A stretch of 64,000 nt of DNA from the NCBI GenBank assembly GCA_900467745.1, contig UBQW01000016.1, forward strand, positions 186,001-250,000. Reading direction: 5' to 3'. Positions 9,844 through 18,722 of this stretch are shown piece after piece (the first letter of the stretch is position 1; the number at the start of each line of letters is the position of its first letter). Source of the stretch: Hyphomicrobiales bacterium (lineage in GTDB: Bacteria > Pseudomonadota > Alphaproteobacteria > Rhizobiales > Rhizobiaceae). Position numbers and translations under genes: made by a program. Below the pieces are notes generated by a model that saw nothing but the letters and a program-made list of their open reading frames with translations, did not search any database and was not told the DNA's origin.

Positions 9844-10674
9844 TCAACTTATGCTAGCGATGGATCTCAGCTCGCTGGCCGTTGTAGTCGGAAAGCCGAA
9901 GAATTCGAGATAGGCCGGAATTTGCTCGAACAGCATGTCGGTGCCGACCTGGAAGTCGCAGCCGCGGGCACGCGCCACTTCGAGAAACGGCGTGATCTCC
10001 TGCTTCATTACAACCTCGCCCACAAAGGTAGAAGACGAAAGCCGCGCGACATCGATCGGCAGCGGATCGTCGCTTTTCATGCCAAGCGGCGTTGCGTTCA
10101 CCACAATGTCGAACCCTTGGGGATCGCGAGAACCGGCCGCCACCTCAACCCCGGGGTAATACTGGCGAATTCGCGCCATCAGACCATGCATGGCCTCTGT
10201 GTTCGCATCGAAAACCGCGATCCTGCGGACGGCTGCTGCAGCAAGCGATGCAGCGATCGCCGAACCAACGCCGCCGGATCCGACGACGAGTACATTGGTG
10301 TCAGCAACTCGTCTGCCCTTGCGAAGTACGCCACGCACAAACCCTTCCCCATCGAACATGTCACCAATCAGCCGCCGATGTTCGTCAAGGCGGATGGCGT
10401 TGCAGGCGCCGGCGACCTGGGCACGCGTCGACAGCTCATAAAGAAGGTCCATCGTGGTGACCTTGTGTGGCATGGTGATCAACGCACCATGGATGTTCGA
10501 AAGACGAAACACGAGCCTCAGGAATTGCGGAAAGTCCTCCGCTCGGCAGCCCATAGGCACGACGACGGCGTCGATGCCGTGTTTTTCGAAGTAAGGGTTG
10601 TAGATCAACGGCGACTTGAAGGTCTCCGTCGGATAGCCCAAATGGGCGATAATCCTGGTGGTGCCCGAAATCAT
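9844..10674 (-). CDS. aroE: Shikimate dehydrogenase-like protein (AroE family)
   Basis: NAD(P)-dependent dehydrogenase interconverting shikimate and 3-dehydroshikimate, or quinate and 3-dehydroquinate. The 276-residue product has the catalytic-lysine motif MPHKVT, a dinucleotide-binding loop VVGSGGVGSA and the closing motif of the family. The substrate-binding motif usually reading HSxSP is TFKSP here, and the aspartate region reads DMFDGEGF, so this is a divergent, probably catabolic paralogue. It is the last gene of a minus-strand transporter/aroQ operon, which supports a role in hydroaromatic acid use. Confidence 0.87.
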   Translation of the reverse strand: MISGTTRIIAHLGYPTETFKSPLIYNPYFEKHGIDAVVVPMGCRAEDFPQFLRLVFRLSNIHGALITMPHKVTTMDLLYELSTRAQVAGACNAIRLDEHRRLIGDMFDGEGFVRGVLRKGRRVADTNVLVVGSGGVGSAIAASLAAAAVRRIAVFDANTEAMHGLMARIRQYYPGVEVAAGSRDPQGFDIVVNATPLGMKSDDPLPIDVARLSSSTFVGEVVMKQEITPFLEVARARGCDFQVGTDMLFEQIPAYLEFFGFPTTTASELRSIASIS

Positions 10675-10686
10675 GCTGATGAACTC

Positions 10687-11454
10687 TCAGTGACGCAGAA
10701 TTTCACCAAGGAACTTGCGGGTGCGCTCATGCCTTGGATTGCTGAAAAATGTGGCGGGTGGTGCCTCTTCGACGATGGCGCCGCTCGCCATGAAGATGAC
10801 GCGATCGGCGACCTGGCGGGCAAATCCCATCTCGTGAGTGACGCAGATCATCGTCATTCCCTCCTCCGCCAGTCCGATCATCGTATCGAGAACTTCCTTG
10901 ACCATTTCTGGATCTAGCGCCGATGTCGGCTCGTCGAACAGCATGACCTTCGGCCGCATGCAAAGCGCCCGTGCAATTGCCACGCGCTGCTGCTGACCGC
11001 CAGAAAGCTGTGCCGGATATTTCTCGGCTTGTTCGAGGATCTTGACGCGGTCTAGCAGGGTGCGCGCGCGTTCTTCCGCTTCTGCCTTACCGAGGCCGAG
11101 TGCGCGCATCGGCGCCAGCATGCAGTTCTGCAGCACGGTCAGATGTGGAAAGAGATTGAACTGTTGAAACACCATGCCGACATCGCGTCTGATGGCGTCG
11201 ATATCTCTGGAGCGATGCGCGAGCAGCGTGCCGCCGACGCGTATCTCGCCTTTCTCATAGCTCTCCAGGTGATTGATGCAGCGGATCAGCGTAGATTTTC
11301 CGCTGCCCGATGGACCGCAGAGTACGATCCGCTCTCCCTGGCGGACATCCATGTTGATGTCGTGCAATGCCTGAAAGGCGCCGTACCATTTCTCGACCTG
11401 CGCCAGACGGATCATCGGCTCGGTGGTGGTGGACGTCGTCAACACATTGGTCAT
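10687..11454 (-). CDS. ABC transporter ATP-binding protein, polar amino acid type
   Basis: A 255-residue cytoplasmic ATPase of the HisP/GlnQ class. Walker [10 protein letters not shown], signature [15 protein letters not shown] and Walker [14 protein letters not shown] are all intact. GGAGA precedes the ATG at 11454. It pairs with the two permeases upstream and the binding protein at 13370. Family membership would normally suggest amino acids, but the flanking aroQ, aroE and quiC genes suggest a hydroaromatic acid such as quinate or shikimate. Confidence 0.92.
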   Translation of the reverse strand: MTNVLTTSTTTEPMIRLAQVEKWYGAFQALHDINMDVRQGERIVLCGPSGSGKSTLIRCINHLESYEKGEIRVGGTLLAHRSRDIDAIRRDVGMVFQQFNLFPHLTVLQNCMLAPMRALGLGKAEAEERARTLLDRVKILEQAEKYPAQLSGGQQQRVAIARALCMRPKVMLFDEPTSALDPEMVKEVLDTMIGLAEEGMTMICVTHEMGFARQVADRVIFMASGAIVEEAPPATFFSNPRHERTRKFLGEILRH

Positions 11455-11484
11455 CGTTCAAATCTCCAGGACAAGCGTGTGTGC

Positions 11485-12126
11485 TCAGCGCCCCGACATC
11501 GCAAAGCGCCGCTCGAGGCGGGCACCGAGGATCGTCAGCGGGCAGCACATGATGAAGTAGAGGATGCCGACGATGCCAAAGACTGTCAGCGGTTCGAAGA
11601 TCTGGTTAGAGATGATGTTGCCGGCGCGCGTCAGTTCGGTGAACCCGACAATGGCGGCGAGCGACGTTCCCTTGATAAGCTGCACCAGGAAGCCGATCGT
11701 CGCCGGCAGCGAGATGCGGATCGCCTGAGGCAGGATCACGTCCTTCATGCGCGAGACGTATTTGATGCTGAGCGCTTTGGCGGCCTCTGTCTGGCCACGC
11801 GGCACGGCCTCGATCGAGCCGCGCCAGATCTCGCCGAGATAGGCACTTGCATGCAATGTGAGACCGATTGCAACCGCGACCCACGCGTCGAGCTTCAGGC
11901 CCACTAGCGCCAATCCGTAGTATACGACGAAGAGCTGCATAAGGAGTGGCGTGCCCTGAAACAGGCCGATATAGCCGGCCGTTACCCGTTCCAGAGCCGG
12001 CAGACCGCAAGTCCGCAGCAGTGCGACGACGAGACCGCCGATCGAGCCGCAGATGAAGCCAACGACGGAAAGCACTACGGTCCATTTCAAGCCAATCAGC
12101 AGGAAGATGAATTCATCGCGACCCAT
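11485..12126 (-). CDS. ABC transporter permease, polar amino acid type
   Basis: A 213-residue inner-membrane protein with five or so hydrophobic segments and the HisM/GlnP-type cytoplasmic loop (AAKALSIKYVSRMKDVILPQA). The N terminus MGRDEFIFLLIGLKW leads into the first membrane helix. AGGAGG lies before the ATG. It starts 9 bp after the stop of the sister permease, so the two are in one operon and probably form a heterodimeric channel. Confidence 0.92.
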   Translation of the reverse strand: MGRDEFIFLLIGLKWTVVLSVVGFICGSIGGLVVALLRTCGLPALERVTAGYIGLFQGTPLLMQLFVVYYGLALVGLKLDAWVAVAIGLTLHASAYLGEIWRGSIEAVPRGQTEAAKALSIKYVSRMKDVILPQAIRISLPATIGFLVQLIKGTSLAAIVGFTELTRAGNIISNQIFEPLTVFGIVGILYFIMCCPLTILGARLERRFAMSGR

Positions 12127-12135
12127 GGGAGCCTC

Positions 12136-12804
12136 CTACTTGACCGGATAACTGAAATAGCGGGACGAAAAGAGCCCGAAAAGGCGCATCATCACCCAGG
12201 AGATCACGAGGTAGAAAACCGTGACGGTGAAATAGACCTCGAAGCTACGGAAGCTTTCAGATTCGATCCGTTGCGAGACAGAGGTCAGCTCGTAGGCCGA
12301 GATCGCCGAGGCGATGCTGGTCGACAGTGTCAAAAGTACGAACTGGCTGGTGAGCGATGGATAGATCGCGCGCAGCGCCGGCTTCAGCACGATGAAGCGG
12401 AAGACCTGCGCCTTGTGCAGGCCAAGCGCGAGGCCGGCCTCCTTCTGGCCTGCGGGGATGGACTGTACCCCGCCGCGAATGATCTCGATCGCGTAGGCGC
12501 CGCCGTTGATGCCGAGCGCGATGATAGCTGTCGGCGTCGGATCGAGCCTGACGCCGGCGAGCGGCAGGGCAAAATAGATGAAGAAGATCTGCACCAGGAA
12601 CGGCGTATTGCGGATGATCTCGACGAAGCCGATCACCAGCCAGCGCACCGGTTTGAAGGGGGAATCGCGCAGCATGACGCCGCCGATGCCGATCACGATC
12701 GCAAGCAGCATGCCCGAGATTGCGAGCAGGAAGGTGCCGAGACAGGCAAGAAGGAGGCTTGGCAATCCATCGATGACGGGCGTGAAATCCAGCGTGTAGT
12801 TCAT
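12136..12804 (-). CDS. ABC transporter permease, polar amino acid type
   Basis: A 222-residue membrane protein with the family loop GQKEAGLALGLHKAQVFRFI and about five membrane helices. It partners the permease at 11485. No strong ribosome site is seen before MNYTLDFTP. The 27-bp gap to aroQ and the common direction support one operon. Confidence 0.92.
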   Translation of the reverse strand: MNYTLDFTPVIDGLPSLLLACLGTFLLAISGMLLAIVIGIGGVMLRDSPFKPVRWLVIGFVEIIRNTPFLVQIFFIYFALPLAGVRLDPTPTAIIALGINGGAYAIEIIRGGVQSIPAGQKEAGLALGLHKAQVFRFIVLKPALRAIYPSLTSQFVLLTLSTSIASAISAYELTSVSQRIESESFRSFEVYFTVTVFYLVISWVMMRLFGLFSSRYFSYPVK

Positions 12805-12831
12805 GGTCTGTTTCTGGCCTTTCCTGTCAGG

Positions 12832-13278
12832 TCAGCGGCTGCGAGCGACCAGCTGCGTCATGGCCTGGATCGCGAGCTCGTAGCCATCTGCACCGAAACC
12901 GATCATGATCGACGTCGCGATCGGCGAGATCAGGGACTTGTGGTAGATACTCTCGCGGGCATGGACATTGGAGATATGCAGCTCGATCTTCGGCGGATCG
13001 AAGGTCTTCAGTGCATCGAGAAGCGCGATCGAGGTAAAGGTGAAGGCAGCCGGATTGATGATGATCCCGCAAGCCTTCTCGCGCGCCTCATGAATGCTCT
13101 CGATCAGTGTCCCCTCGAAGTTCGTCTGGCGAAAATCCACCTCGAAGCCGAGGTCGCGCACCTTGGCCGCACAACGCTGCTCGATCTCAGCGAGCGTCGT
13201 CGAGCCATAGATGTGCGGCTCCCGTTGGCCGAGAAGATTGAGGTTCGGCCCGTTTAGTACAAAAATCGTCTTGCTCAT
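12832..13278 (-). CDS. aroQ: Type II 3-dehydroquinate dehydratase
   Basis: Converts 3-dehydroquinate to 3-dehydroshikimate. The 148-residue product starts MSKTIFVLNGPNLN and carries LGQREPHIYG (catalytic Arg and Tyr), NPAAFTFTS (substrate-binding Asn) and HISNVHARE (catalytic His). ATG 13278 is chosen because GGGAG lies just upstream; the reading frame is open for another 40 codons but that part is not family-like. Being inside a transporter operon rather than with biosynthesis genes indicates a catabolic dehydroquinase. Confidence 0.93.
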   Translation of the reverse strand: MSKTIFVLNGPNLNLLGQREPHIYGSTTLAEIEQRCAAKVRDLGFEVDFRQTNFEGTLIESIHEAREKACGIIINPAAFTFTSIALLDALKTFDPPKIELHISNVHARESIYHKSLISPIATSIMIGFGADGYELAIQAMTQLVARSR

Positions 13279-13369
13279 CATCGCTCCCGCGTTCGGCGAG
13301 ACACTCATCGCCGCGGCAAAAGCGGCGGCGGCCGTCTTCAAGACGCCGCCGTCGCACGTCAGGAAAGGC

Positions 13370-14200
13370 TTACTTTGCAGCGAAGGGAATGCCTTCAAGG
13401 CTTGCGGGGAACTCGGGCACGGGAACCTTCATCCACTTGTCGTAGACCTTCTTCAGCTCGCCATTTGCCTTGATCTTGTCGATGAAGGTATTGAGCGATG
13501 CGTTGATCTCCTTCTCGCCCAGGCGCGTGCAGGCGCCGTTGTAGAGTTTCTGGAACTCGAGCTTGTTCTCGAATTCGCCGGGACGCGCCTTCTCGACGCG
13601 ATCCATGTAGAAGATGTTGCCGCCGAGCGCTTCAGCCTGCCCGGAAACCAAAGCCTGGACGCTCGCCGCATCGCCGTCGAAACGGCGAATGGTGGCCGAA
13701 GCGGGGGCATTCTTGGTCACCTGCGTATCTTGCGCGGCGCCCTTCGCCACGGAAATGGTCATATTGGCCATGTCGTCATTCGTCTTGATCGACTTATTTT
13801 TCGGGCCGATCAGCACGATGGCGTTGGCATTGTAGGGCTGACTAAACTGAACAGCCTTGGCGCGATCGGGCAGCATGGCCATCGTTGCGAAGAGAACGTC
13901 GACGCGCCCTGATGTCAGCGCCGGAATGCGGTTGTTGACCTCAAGCGGTACAAATTCGACTTCGACGCCGAGTTCCTTGGCGTAAAGCGCGCCCATATCG
14001 GCATCGAAGCCGTCCTGCTTGCCGGCGCTGGTAACGAAGCCCCATGGCGGATTATCGCCCTGGATGCCGACGATGAGCTTGCCGCGAGCTTTGATTTCTT
14101 CTGGGGTCACGGCTGCGGCCGGGTGAGCCAGCGCGATGCCGGTCAACAGAGCGGCCGCGCCAAGCATGGCACTGCGACGTGACAACATGGATTTCAACAT
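13370..14200 (-). CDS. ABC transporter periplasmic substrate-binding protein, family 3
   Basis: A 276-residue exported binding protein. The N terminus MLKSMLSRRSAMLGAAALL is a signal peptide with an RR pair and cleavage near HPAAAV. The mature part shows the family-3 pattern (GKLIVGIQGDNPPWGF, DGFDADMGALYAKELG, PDRAKAVQFSQPY). ATG 14200 has a strong GGAGGAGGAG site; a start at 14266 is less likely. First gene of the aroQ/aroE operon. The ligand cannot be read from sequence, but context favours quinate, shikimate or dehydroshikimate. Confidence 0.9.
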   Translation of the reverse strand: MLKSMLSRRSAMLGAAALLTGIALAHPAAAVTPEEIKARGKLIVGIQGDNPPWGFVTSAGKQDGFDADMGALYAKELGVEVEFVPLEVNNRIPALTSGRVDVLFATMAMLPDRAKAVQFSQPYNANAIVLIGPKNKSIKTNDDMANMTISVAKGAAQDTQVTKNAPASATIRRFDGDAASVQALVSGQAEALGGNIFYMDRVEKARPGEFENKLEFQKLYNGACTRLGEKEINASLNTFIDKIKANGELKKVYDKWMKVPVPEFPASLEGIPFAAK

Positions 14201-14327
14201 TTTCTCCTCCTCCTGAATGGTCGTTGCGACCTTACAGCCTTCTTGCTCCTCCGACTGTGAGAGCAAAACTGCCTCACGCAGGTCGAAAAATCAACATAGT
14301 TTTTACAAAACGTATGAGACTTCTATT

Positions 14328-14340
14328 TTCAAACGTTGAA
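14328..14340. promoter_or_regulatory. Short dyad between the binding-protein gene and quiC
   Basis: TTCAA-ACG-TTGAA is a perfect 5-3-5 inverted repeat in the AT-rich divergent promoter region. It could be an operator for one of the nearby GntR regulators, but so short a dyad can arise by chance. Confidence 0.25.
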
Positions 14341-14405
14341 TTGAACTTCTCACGACATTCGTCATAATGATGATCACGGCGATATTGGCCAAGGAGATGA
14401 ACGAG

Positions 14406-16301
14406 ATGAAGACCTCGATAGCGACGGTTTCGATTAGTGGTGAGCTGCCGGAGAAGCTTGAAGCTATCGCGCGGGCGGGCTTCGATGGCGTAGAGATTTT
14501 CGAAAACGACTTCCTGGCCTTTGATGGCAGCCCCGCCGATGTTGGCAAGATGGCCCGCGATCTCGGCCTGAAGATCACGCTGTTCCAGCCATTCCGTGAT
14601 TTCGAAGGCATGCCGGAACCGCTGCGCAGCCGCACATTCGACCGGGCCGAACGCAAGTTCGACATCATGCAGCAGCTCGGTACGGACCTCGTGCTCGTCT
14701 GCTCGAACGTCTCGTCTGCCTCACTCGGCGGTATTGATCGCGCCGCGGCAGACTTCCACGAACTGGGCGAACGCGCAGCAGCGCGCGGACTGCGCGTCGG
14801 CTACGAGGCTCTGGCATGGGGCCGTCACATCAACGACCATCGCGATGCCTGGGAGATTGTGCGTCGCGCCAACCACGACAATATCGGCCTGGTGCTGGAC
14901 AGCTTCCACAGCCTCTCGCGCAAGATTGATATCAATTCCGTCCGCTCCATCCCGAAGGAAAAGATCTTCATTGTCCAGTTGGCCGATGCGCCGCAGATCG
15001 ACATGGACCTGCTCTACTGGTCGCGACACTTCCGCAACATGCCCGGCGAAGGCGACCTGCCGGTGACGGCGTTTACCTTGGCGATCGCCGCGACCGGCTA
15101 TGACGGCTATTATTCGCTGGAGATCTTCAACGACCAGTTCCGTGGCGGCTCGACGCGCGAGATCGCCGCCGACGGCCATCGTTCGCTAATCTATCTGGGC
15201 GATCAGGTGCGCCGTAGCCTCGGCAGCGACAACCCGATTGGAAAACCCATGCCGCCCCGCGCCATGGTGAAGGGCGTGGGCTTTGTCGAGTTTACGGCCG
15301 ATGAAGGCGATGCGGCCGAACTGATCGGCATCCTCGAGGTATTGGGCTTCCACAAGACCGCGAAGCATCGCAGCAAGGAGGTCAGCATCTACGAACAGGG
15401 CAGCATCCGCATTCTTGTTAATGTCGACCAGGCGGGCTTCGCAAACGCGGCATACGCCGTCCACGGCACGTTGGCTTATGCCTTCGCGCTTGTCGTGGAC
15501 GATGCATGGGAGGCCCACCGGCGCGCGGTGGCACTCAATGCCGAACCCTTCCGGCAACCTGTCGCCGAAGGCGAACTCGAGCTACCGGCAATCCGCGGCG
15601 TCGGCGGCGGCATCGTCTATCTGATCGACGAAACATCGCCGCTCGGCCGCTTCGCGGAAGTCGACTTCATTCACCTCGATGAACAGCAATCGGCCTCGAG
15701 CGCGGGTCTGCTGCGCATCGACCACATCGCGCAGACCGTCGCTTACGACGAGATGTTGACCTGGTTGTTGTTCTACACCTCGATCTTCGCGACCGAGAAG
15801 ACGCCGATGGTCGATATCATCGATCCCGGTGGCGTCGTGCGCAGCCAGGTGGTCGAGAACGAGGAAGGATCGCTGCGGATCACCCTCAACGGTGCGGAAA
15901 ACAGGCGGACGCTTGCCGGTCATTTCATCGCGGAAAAGTTCGGCTCGGGCATCCAGCATCTCGCCTTCAGCACCGACGATATCTTCGCCACCGCCGAGGC
16001 ATTGCGAAAGGCAGGCTTCAAGCCGCTGCACATTTCACCGAACTATTATGGGGACGTGGAAGCGCGGTTCGGGCTGGATCCCGATCTCACCGAGCGGCTG
16101 AAGGAACACAACATTCTCTACGACCGCGATGAGCACGGCGAATATTTCCAGCTCTACAGCGGCACCTACGGTGAGGGCTTCTTCTTCGAGATCGTCGAGC
16201 GCAAGGGCTATCGCGGCTATGGCGCGGCAAATGCCATTTTCCGCATCGCGGCACTGAAGAAGCAGATGCGCCCGGAGGGCCTGCCGCGCGACAGCGATTA
16301 G
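14406..16301 (+). CDS. quiC: 3-dehydroshikimate dehydratase, QuiC type (isomerase/HPPD-like fusion)
   Basis: Converts 3-dehydroshikimate to protocatechuate, linking hydroaromatic acid use to the pca genes that follow. The 631-residue product has an N-terminal TIM-barrel of the sugar-phosphate isomerase type (residues 1 to about 290, MKTSIATVSISGELPEKLE) and a C-terminal 4-hydroxyphenylpyruvate-dioxygenase-like region. In the latter RIDHIAQTV, IQHLAFST and FFEIVERKG supply the two His and one Glu of the metal site. ATG 14406 is chosen over 14367 because AAGGAG lies 9 bp upstream. The length and order match the fused bacterial QuiC enzymes. Confidence 0.88.
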   Translation: MKTSIATVSISGELPEKLEAIARAGFDGVEIFENDFLAFDGSPADVGKMARDLGLKITLFQPFRDFEGMPEPLRSRTFDRAERKFDIMQQLGTDLVLVCSNVSSASLGGIDRAAADFHELGERAAARGLRVGYEALAWGRHINDHRDAWEIVRRANHDNIGLVLDSFHSLSRKIDINSVRSIPKEKIFIVQLADAPQIDMDLLYWSRHFRNMPGEGDLPVTAFTLAIAATGYDGYYSLEIFNDQFRGGSTREIAADGHRSLIYLGDQVRRSLGSDNPIGKPMPPRAMVKGVGFVEFTADEGDAAELIGILEVLGFHKTAKHRSKEVSIYEQGSIRILVNVDQAGFANAAYAVHGTLAYAFALVVDDAWEAHRRAVALNAEPFRQPVAEGELELPAIRGVGGGIVYLIDETSPLGRFAEVDFIHLDEQQSASSAGLLRIDHIAQTVAYDEMLTWLLFYTSIFATEKTPMVDIIDPGGVVRSQVVENEEGSLRITLNGAENRRTLAGHFIAEKFGSGIQHLAFSTDDIFATAEALRKAGFKPLHISPNYYGDVEARFGLDPDLTERLKEHNILYDRDEHGEYFQLYSGTYGEGFFFEIVERKGYRGYGAANAIFRIAALKKQMRPEGLPRDSD

Positions 16302-16310
16302 GCAAGCCGA

Positions 16311-16985
16311 TCAGGCGACGATGCCGCTCTTCAGGATATGCTCGACGCCACTATGCACATGCCGGCGGATCACCGCCTTGGCCTGTTGCGCATCGCGTCG
16401 AAGCGCGAAATCGTAGAGCGCCTGGTGATCTTCGACCACCGGCCTGCCGCGGAAACTCTGCGCCAGCATGTGATAGCGCAGGAAACGATCGAACACCGAG
16501 GACAGCGTCGCCATCAGCGTCGCGGAGTTGCACGCCGAGACGATCGCCTGGTGGAACTCCCAGTCATAGCGAACCCATTCGATGGTGCGTGAGGCATCGC
16601 CGGCGAGAAGCCGCCGTTCCGCAGCCGCGAGCTTGTGATGTGCCGCGACGATCGAGGCCTCCCACTCGAGATCGCCTGCGGCGAACGCGAGATCAAGCGC
16701 GTGGGTTTCGAGCACCACGCGGAGATCGGCAAGCTCAAGCAGTTCGCGACGCGACGCCGGGCTGACCTCGAAACCTTTCTGTCCCTCGGCAACGACAAGA
16801 TTTTCTGTCGTAAGGTGGCTAAGGATTTCCCGAAGCGGCGAGACGCTGATCGAATAGCGCTCGCGTGCCTGCTCCAGTTTGATCTTAGATCCGGGCGGCA
16901 AGATGCCGGAAATGATATCCTGGCGAATCTGCCGAAACACGACTTCGCTGACGGTTTCGGCCGTCTCCCCCGTTTTCTTCAGCAT
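16311..16985 (-). CDS. GntR-family regulator (FCD domain)
   Basis: A 224-residue repressor-type protein with an N-terminal winged helix (EVVFRQIRQDIISGILPPGSK, REILSHLTTENLV) and an FCD ligand domain with conserved Asp, Arg and His positions (YDWEFHQAIVSACN). It is convergent with quiC and divergent from a paralogue at 17159. Likely effector: an intermediate of the dehydroshikimate/protocatechuate route. A dyad 24 bp upstream of the start may be its own operator. Confidence 0.9.
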   Translation of the reverse strand: MLKKTGETAETVSEVVFRQIRQDIISGILPPGSKIKLEQARERYSISVSPLREILSHLTTENLVVAEGQKGFEVSPASRRELLELADLRVVLETHALDLAFAAGDLEWEASIVAAHHKLAAAERRLLAGDASRTIEWVRYDWEFHQAIVSACNSATLMATLSSVFDRFLRYHMLAQSFRGRPVVEDHQALYDFALRRDAQQAKAVIRRHVHSGVEHILKSGIVA

Positions 16986-17009
16986 TGCGTTGCCTGGGCT
17001 CCAGTCGCG

Positions 17010-17026
17010 ATGATTTGGTAAATCAT
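17010..17026. promoter_or_regulatory. Perfect dyad between two divergent GntR genes
   Basis: ATGATTT-GGT-AAATCAT is a 7-3-7 inverted repeat 25 bp upstream of the minus-strand GntR start. Position and symmetry suit a GntR/FCD dimer site giving autoregulation. Confidence 0.45.
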
Positions 17027-17158
17027 ACAGCAGAACGCCTTTCCTATGTCTTTCTTAAATATGGCAGACAACAGGATTTCAGCATCTGTGACAATGAGGT
17101 AACGTGCTGGGAGGTAATGTGCGGGCTACAGTTCGCATCCAGATATTAGAGCATCGTG

Positions 17159-17836
17159 ATGTTGCAGCAGACAGTAAACGAGACCATCGCGGAGAGCAGC
17201 TACCGCCGCATCCGTGCCGACATCATCTTCGGCCGGCTCGCACCGGGCCAAAAACTGAAACTGGATGCCCTGAAGGAATCCTACGACACGTCGATCAGCA
17301 CACTGCGCGAGATCCTCAACCGTCTTTCCTCGGAGGGGCTGGTACTGGCGGAGGGCCAGCGAGGGTTCCAGGTGTGCCCTGTCTCGGTCACCGACCTCAA
17401 GGAGATCGCCGCCTTGCGGCTGCTTCTGGAGACGCATGCGCTCGAGCAGTCCTTCGCGCAAGGCGACATGGAGTGGGAAGCGCGCCTCGTATCGGCCCAC
17501 TATAAGCTCGCCAGCTTGGAGCGGCTGATGGCGACCGGTGATGCCAGCCGCGCCGAAGACTGGAAGCGATACGACTGGGAGTTTCACCAGGCGCTGATTT
17601 CGGCCTGTGGCTCGAAGCTTCTGATTGAGACGCACTCGGTCATCTTCGACAAGTATCTGCGCTATCAGATGGTCGCTCTATCCTATCGAGGCGACGTGGC
17701 GTCTCGGGAGCATCAGGCGCTCCTTGATGCCGCCCTTGGACGCAATGCCGATGCGGCCAAGCAAATCCTTGCCGCGCATATCGAAGGCGGTGTCGAGCAT
17801 GCGTTGGCGCGCGGTCTGCTCAAGCAGAATAGCTGA
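17159..17836 (+). CDS. GntR-family regulator (FCD domain), paralogue of the 16311 gene
   Basis: A 225-residue protein closely similar in layout to its divergent neighbour (RRIRADIIFGRLAPGQKLKLD; REILNRLSSEGLVLAEGQRGF; YDWEFHQALISACGS). ATG 17159 is taken as start although GTG 17156 is adjacent; no strong ribosome site is seen. The pair looks like a local duplication, one perhaps controlling the transporter/aroQ operon and the other quiC. It is convergent with the IclR gene, ending 3 bp before that gene's stop. Confidence 0.9.
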   Translation: MLQQTVNETIAESSYRRIRADIIFGRLAPGQKLKLDALKESYDTSISTLREILNRLSSEGLVLAEGQRGFQVCPVSVTDLKEIAALRLLLETHALEQSFAQGDMEWEARLVSAHYKLASLERLMATGDASRAEDWKRYDWEFHQALISACGSKLLIETHSVIFDKYLRYQMVALSYRGDVASREHQALLDAALGRNADAAKQILAAHIEGGVEHALARGLLKQNS

Positions 17837-17839
17837 GCC

Positions 17840-18601
17840 TCAGACCAGAATTCCGCTCAGCTCGGCCTTTATCCGCAGCAGCGCCGGCAGATAACGTGAT
17901 ACCATGGTGTGCATCGGCTCCTCCGTTGCCGCCAGACCGACATTAAGCGCCGCCAGCGTCTGCCCGCGAGCGCCGACCAGCGGGACAGCAATCGACCTCA
18001 GGCCGATCTCGACCTCCTGGTCGATAAAGGCGTAGCCGGCGGCCTTCACGTCCTGAAGGATGCGTTGGAGTTCTGCCACATCTGTCTGCGTTTTCGGCGT
18101 GCGCTGTGCAAGTTGTCCGGCCGACAACAGTTCCAGCGCACGTTCCGACGGAAGTGCTGCCAAGAGAACACGTCCCATCGACGTGCAATAGGCGGGGAGC
18201 CGTGACCCTGGCATCAGAGCGATCGACATGACCCGGCGCTGGGAGGCGCGCGCCACGTAGACGATCTCGGCATCATCGAGAATTGAGACCGAGGTGCTTT
18301 GCCCGACCTCTTCCGACAGCAGGTCGAGCCATGGCTGGACGATGCGTGGCAGCGGCATTGACGCCAGGCATCCGGTGCCAAGCCGCAAGACGCGTGGCGT
18401 AACCGTGAAATACTTGCCGTCATAGGCGCAGTAGCCAAGTTCGGCCAAGGTCAGAAGGCATCGCCGTGTCGTGGCGCGGTCATACCCGGATATGTCGGCG
18501 GCCTCTGAGATGCTGAGACGCGGGTGCTCGGCGGTGAACGCCTCGACCACCTTCAGCCCCTTGGCGAGGCCACCCATGATGTCACGCTCCTTCACCTGCA
18601 T
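17840..18601 (-). CDS. pcaR: IclR-family regulator of pcaIJF (PcaR/PobR type)
   Basis: A 253-residue regulator with an N-terminal winged helix (GLKVVEAFTAEHPRLSISEAA, YDRATTRRCLLTL) and the IclR effector domain (EVEIGLRSIAVPLVG). It belongs to the PcaR/PcaU/PobR subgroup, whose effectors are beta-ketoadipate, protocatechuate or 4-hydroxybenzoate. ATG 18601 (MQVKERDIMGG) has GGAGA upstream and is preferred to 18667. It is divergent from pcaI, and a PcaR-like box begins 15 bp upstream of its start. Since pobA is in the pcaIJF operon, it could also serve as the pobA regulator. Confidence 0.87.
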   Translation of the reverse strand: MQVKERDIMGGLAKGLKVVEAFTAEHPRLSISEAADISGYDRATTRRCLLTLAELGYCAYDGKYFTVTPRVLRLGTGCLASMPLPRIVQPWLDLLSEEVGQSTSVSILDDAEIVYVARASQRRVMSIALMPGSRLPAYCTSMGRVLLAALPSERALELLSAGQLAQRTPKTQTDVAELQRILQDVKAAGYAFIDQEVEIGLRSIAVPLVGARGQTLAALNVGLAATEEPMHTMVSRYLPALLRIKAELSGILV

Positions 18602-18615
18602 GTGCCGTCTCCAAT

Positions 18616-18630
18616 GTGCGATATTCGAAC
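18616..18630 (-). promoter_or_regulatory. PcaR/PobR-like operator
   Basis: The minus strand reads GTTCGAATATCGCAC, which differs at two central positions from GTTCGATAATCGCAC, the box I recall for IclR-type PcaR/PcaU regulators. It lies in the divergent pcaR-pcaI region, 15 bp from pcaR and about 92 bp from pcaI. Confidence 0.65.
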
Positions 18631-18722
18631 AAATATTACATACCGCACAAACTCGATTGCCGTCCACATCTCACTCCCCTACAAATGACGCGCTGCCGGT
18701 GACAGGCGGCGATGGAGGCTCA

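Noticed and set aside
9823..10917. Long plus-strand frame over aroE and the ABC ATPase
   Set aside because: Antisense shadow of two well-supported minus-strand genes.
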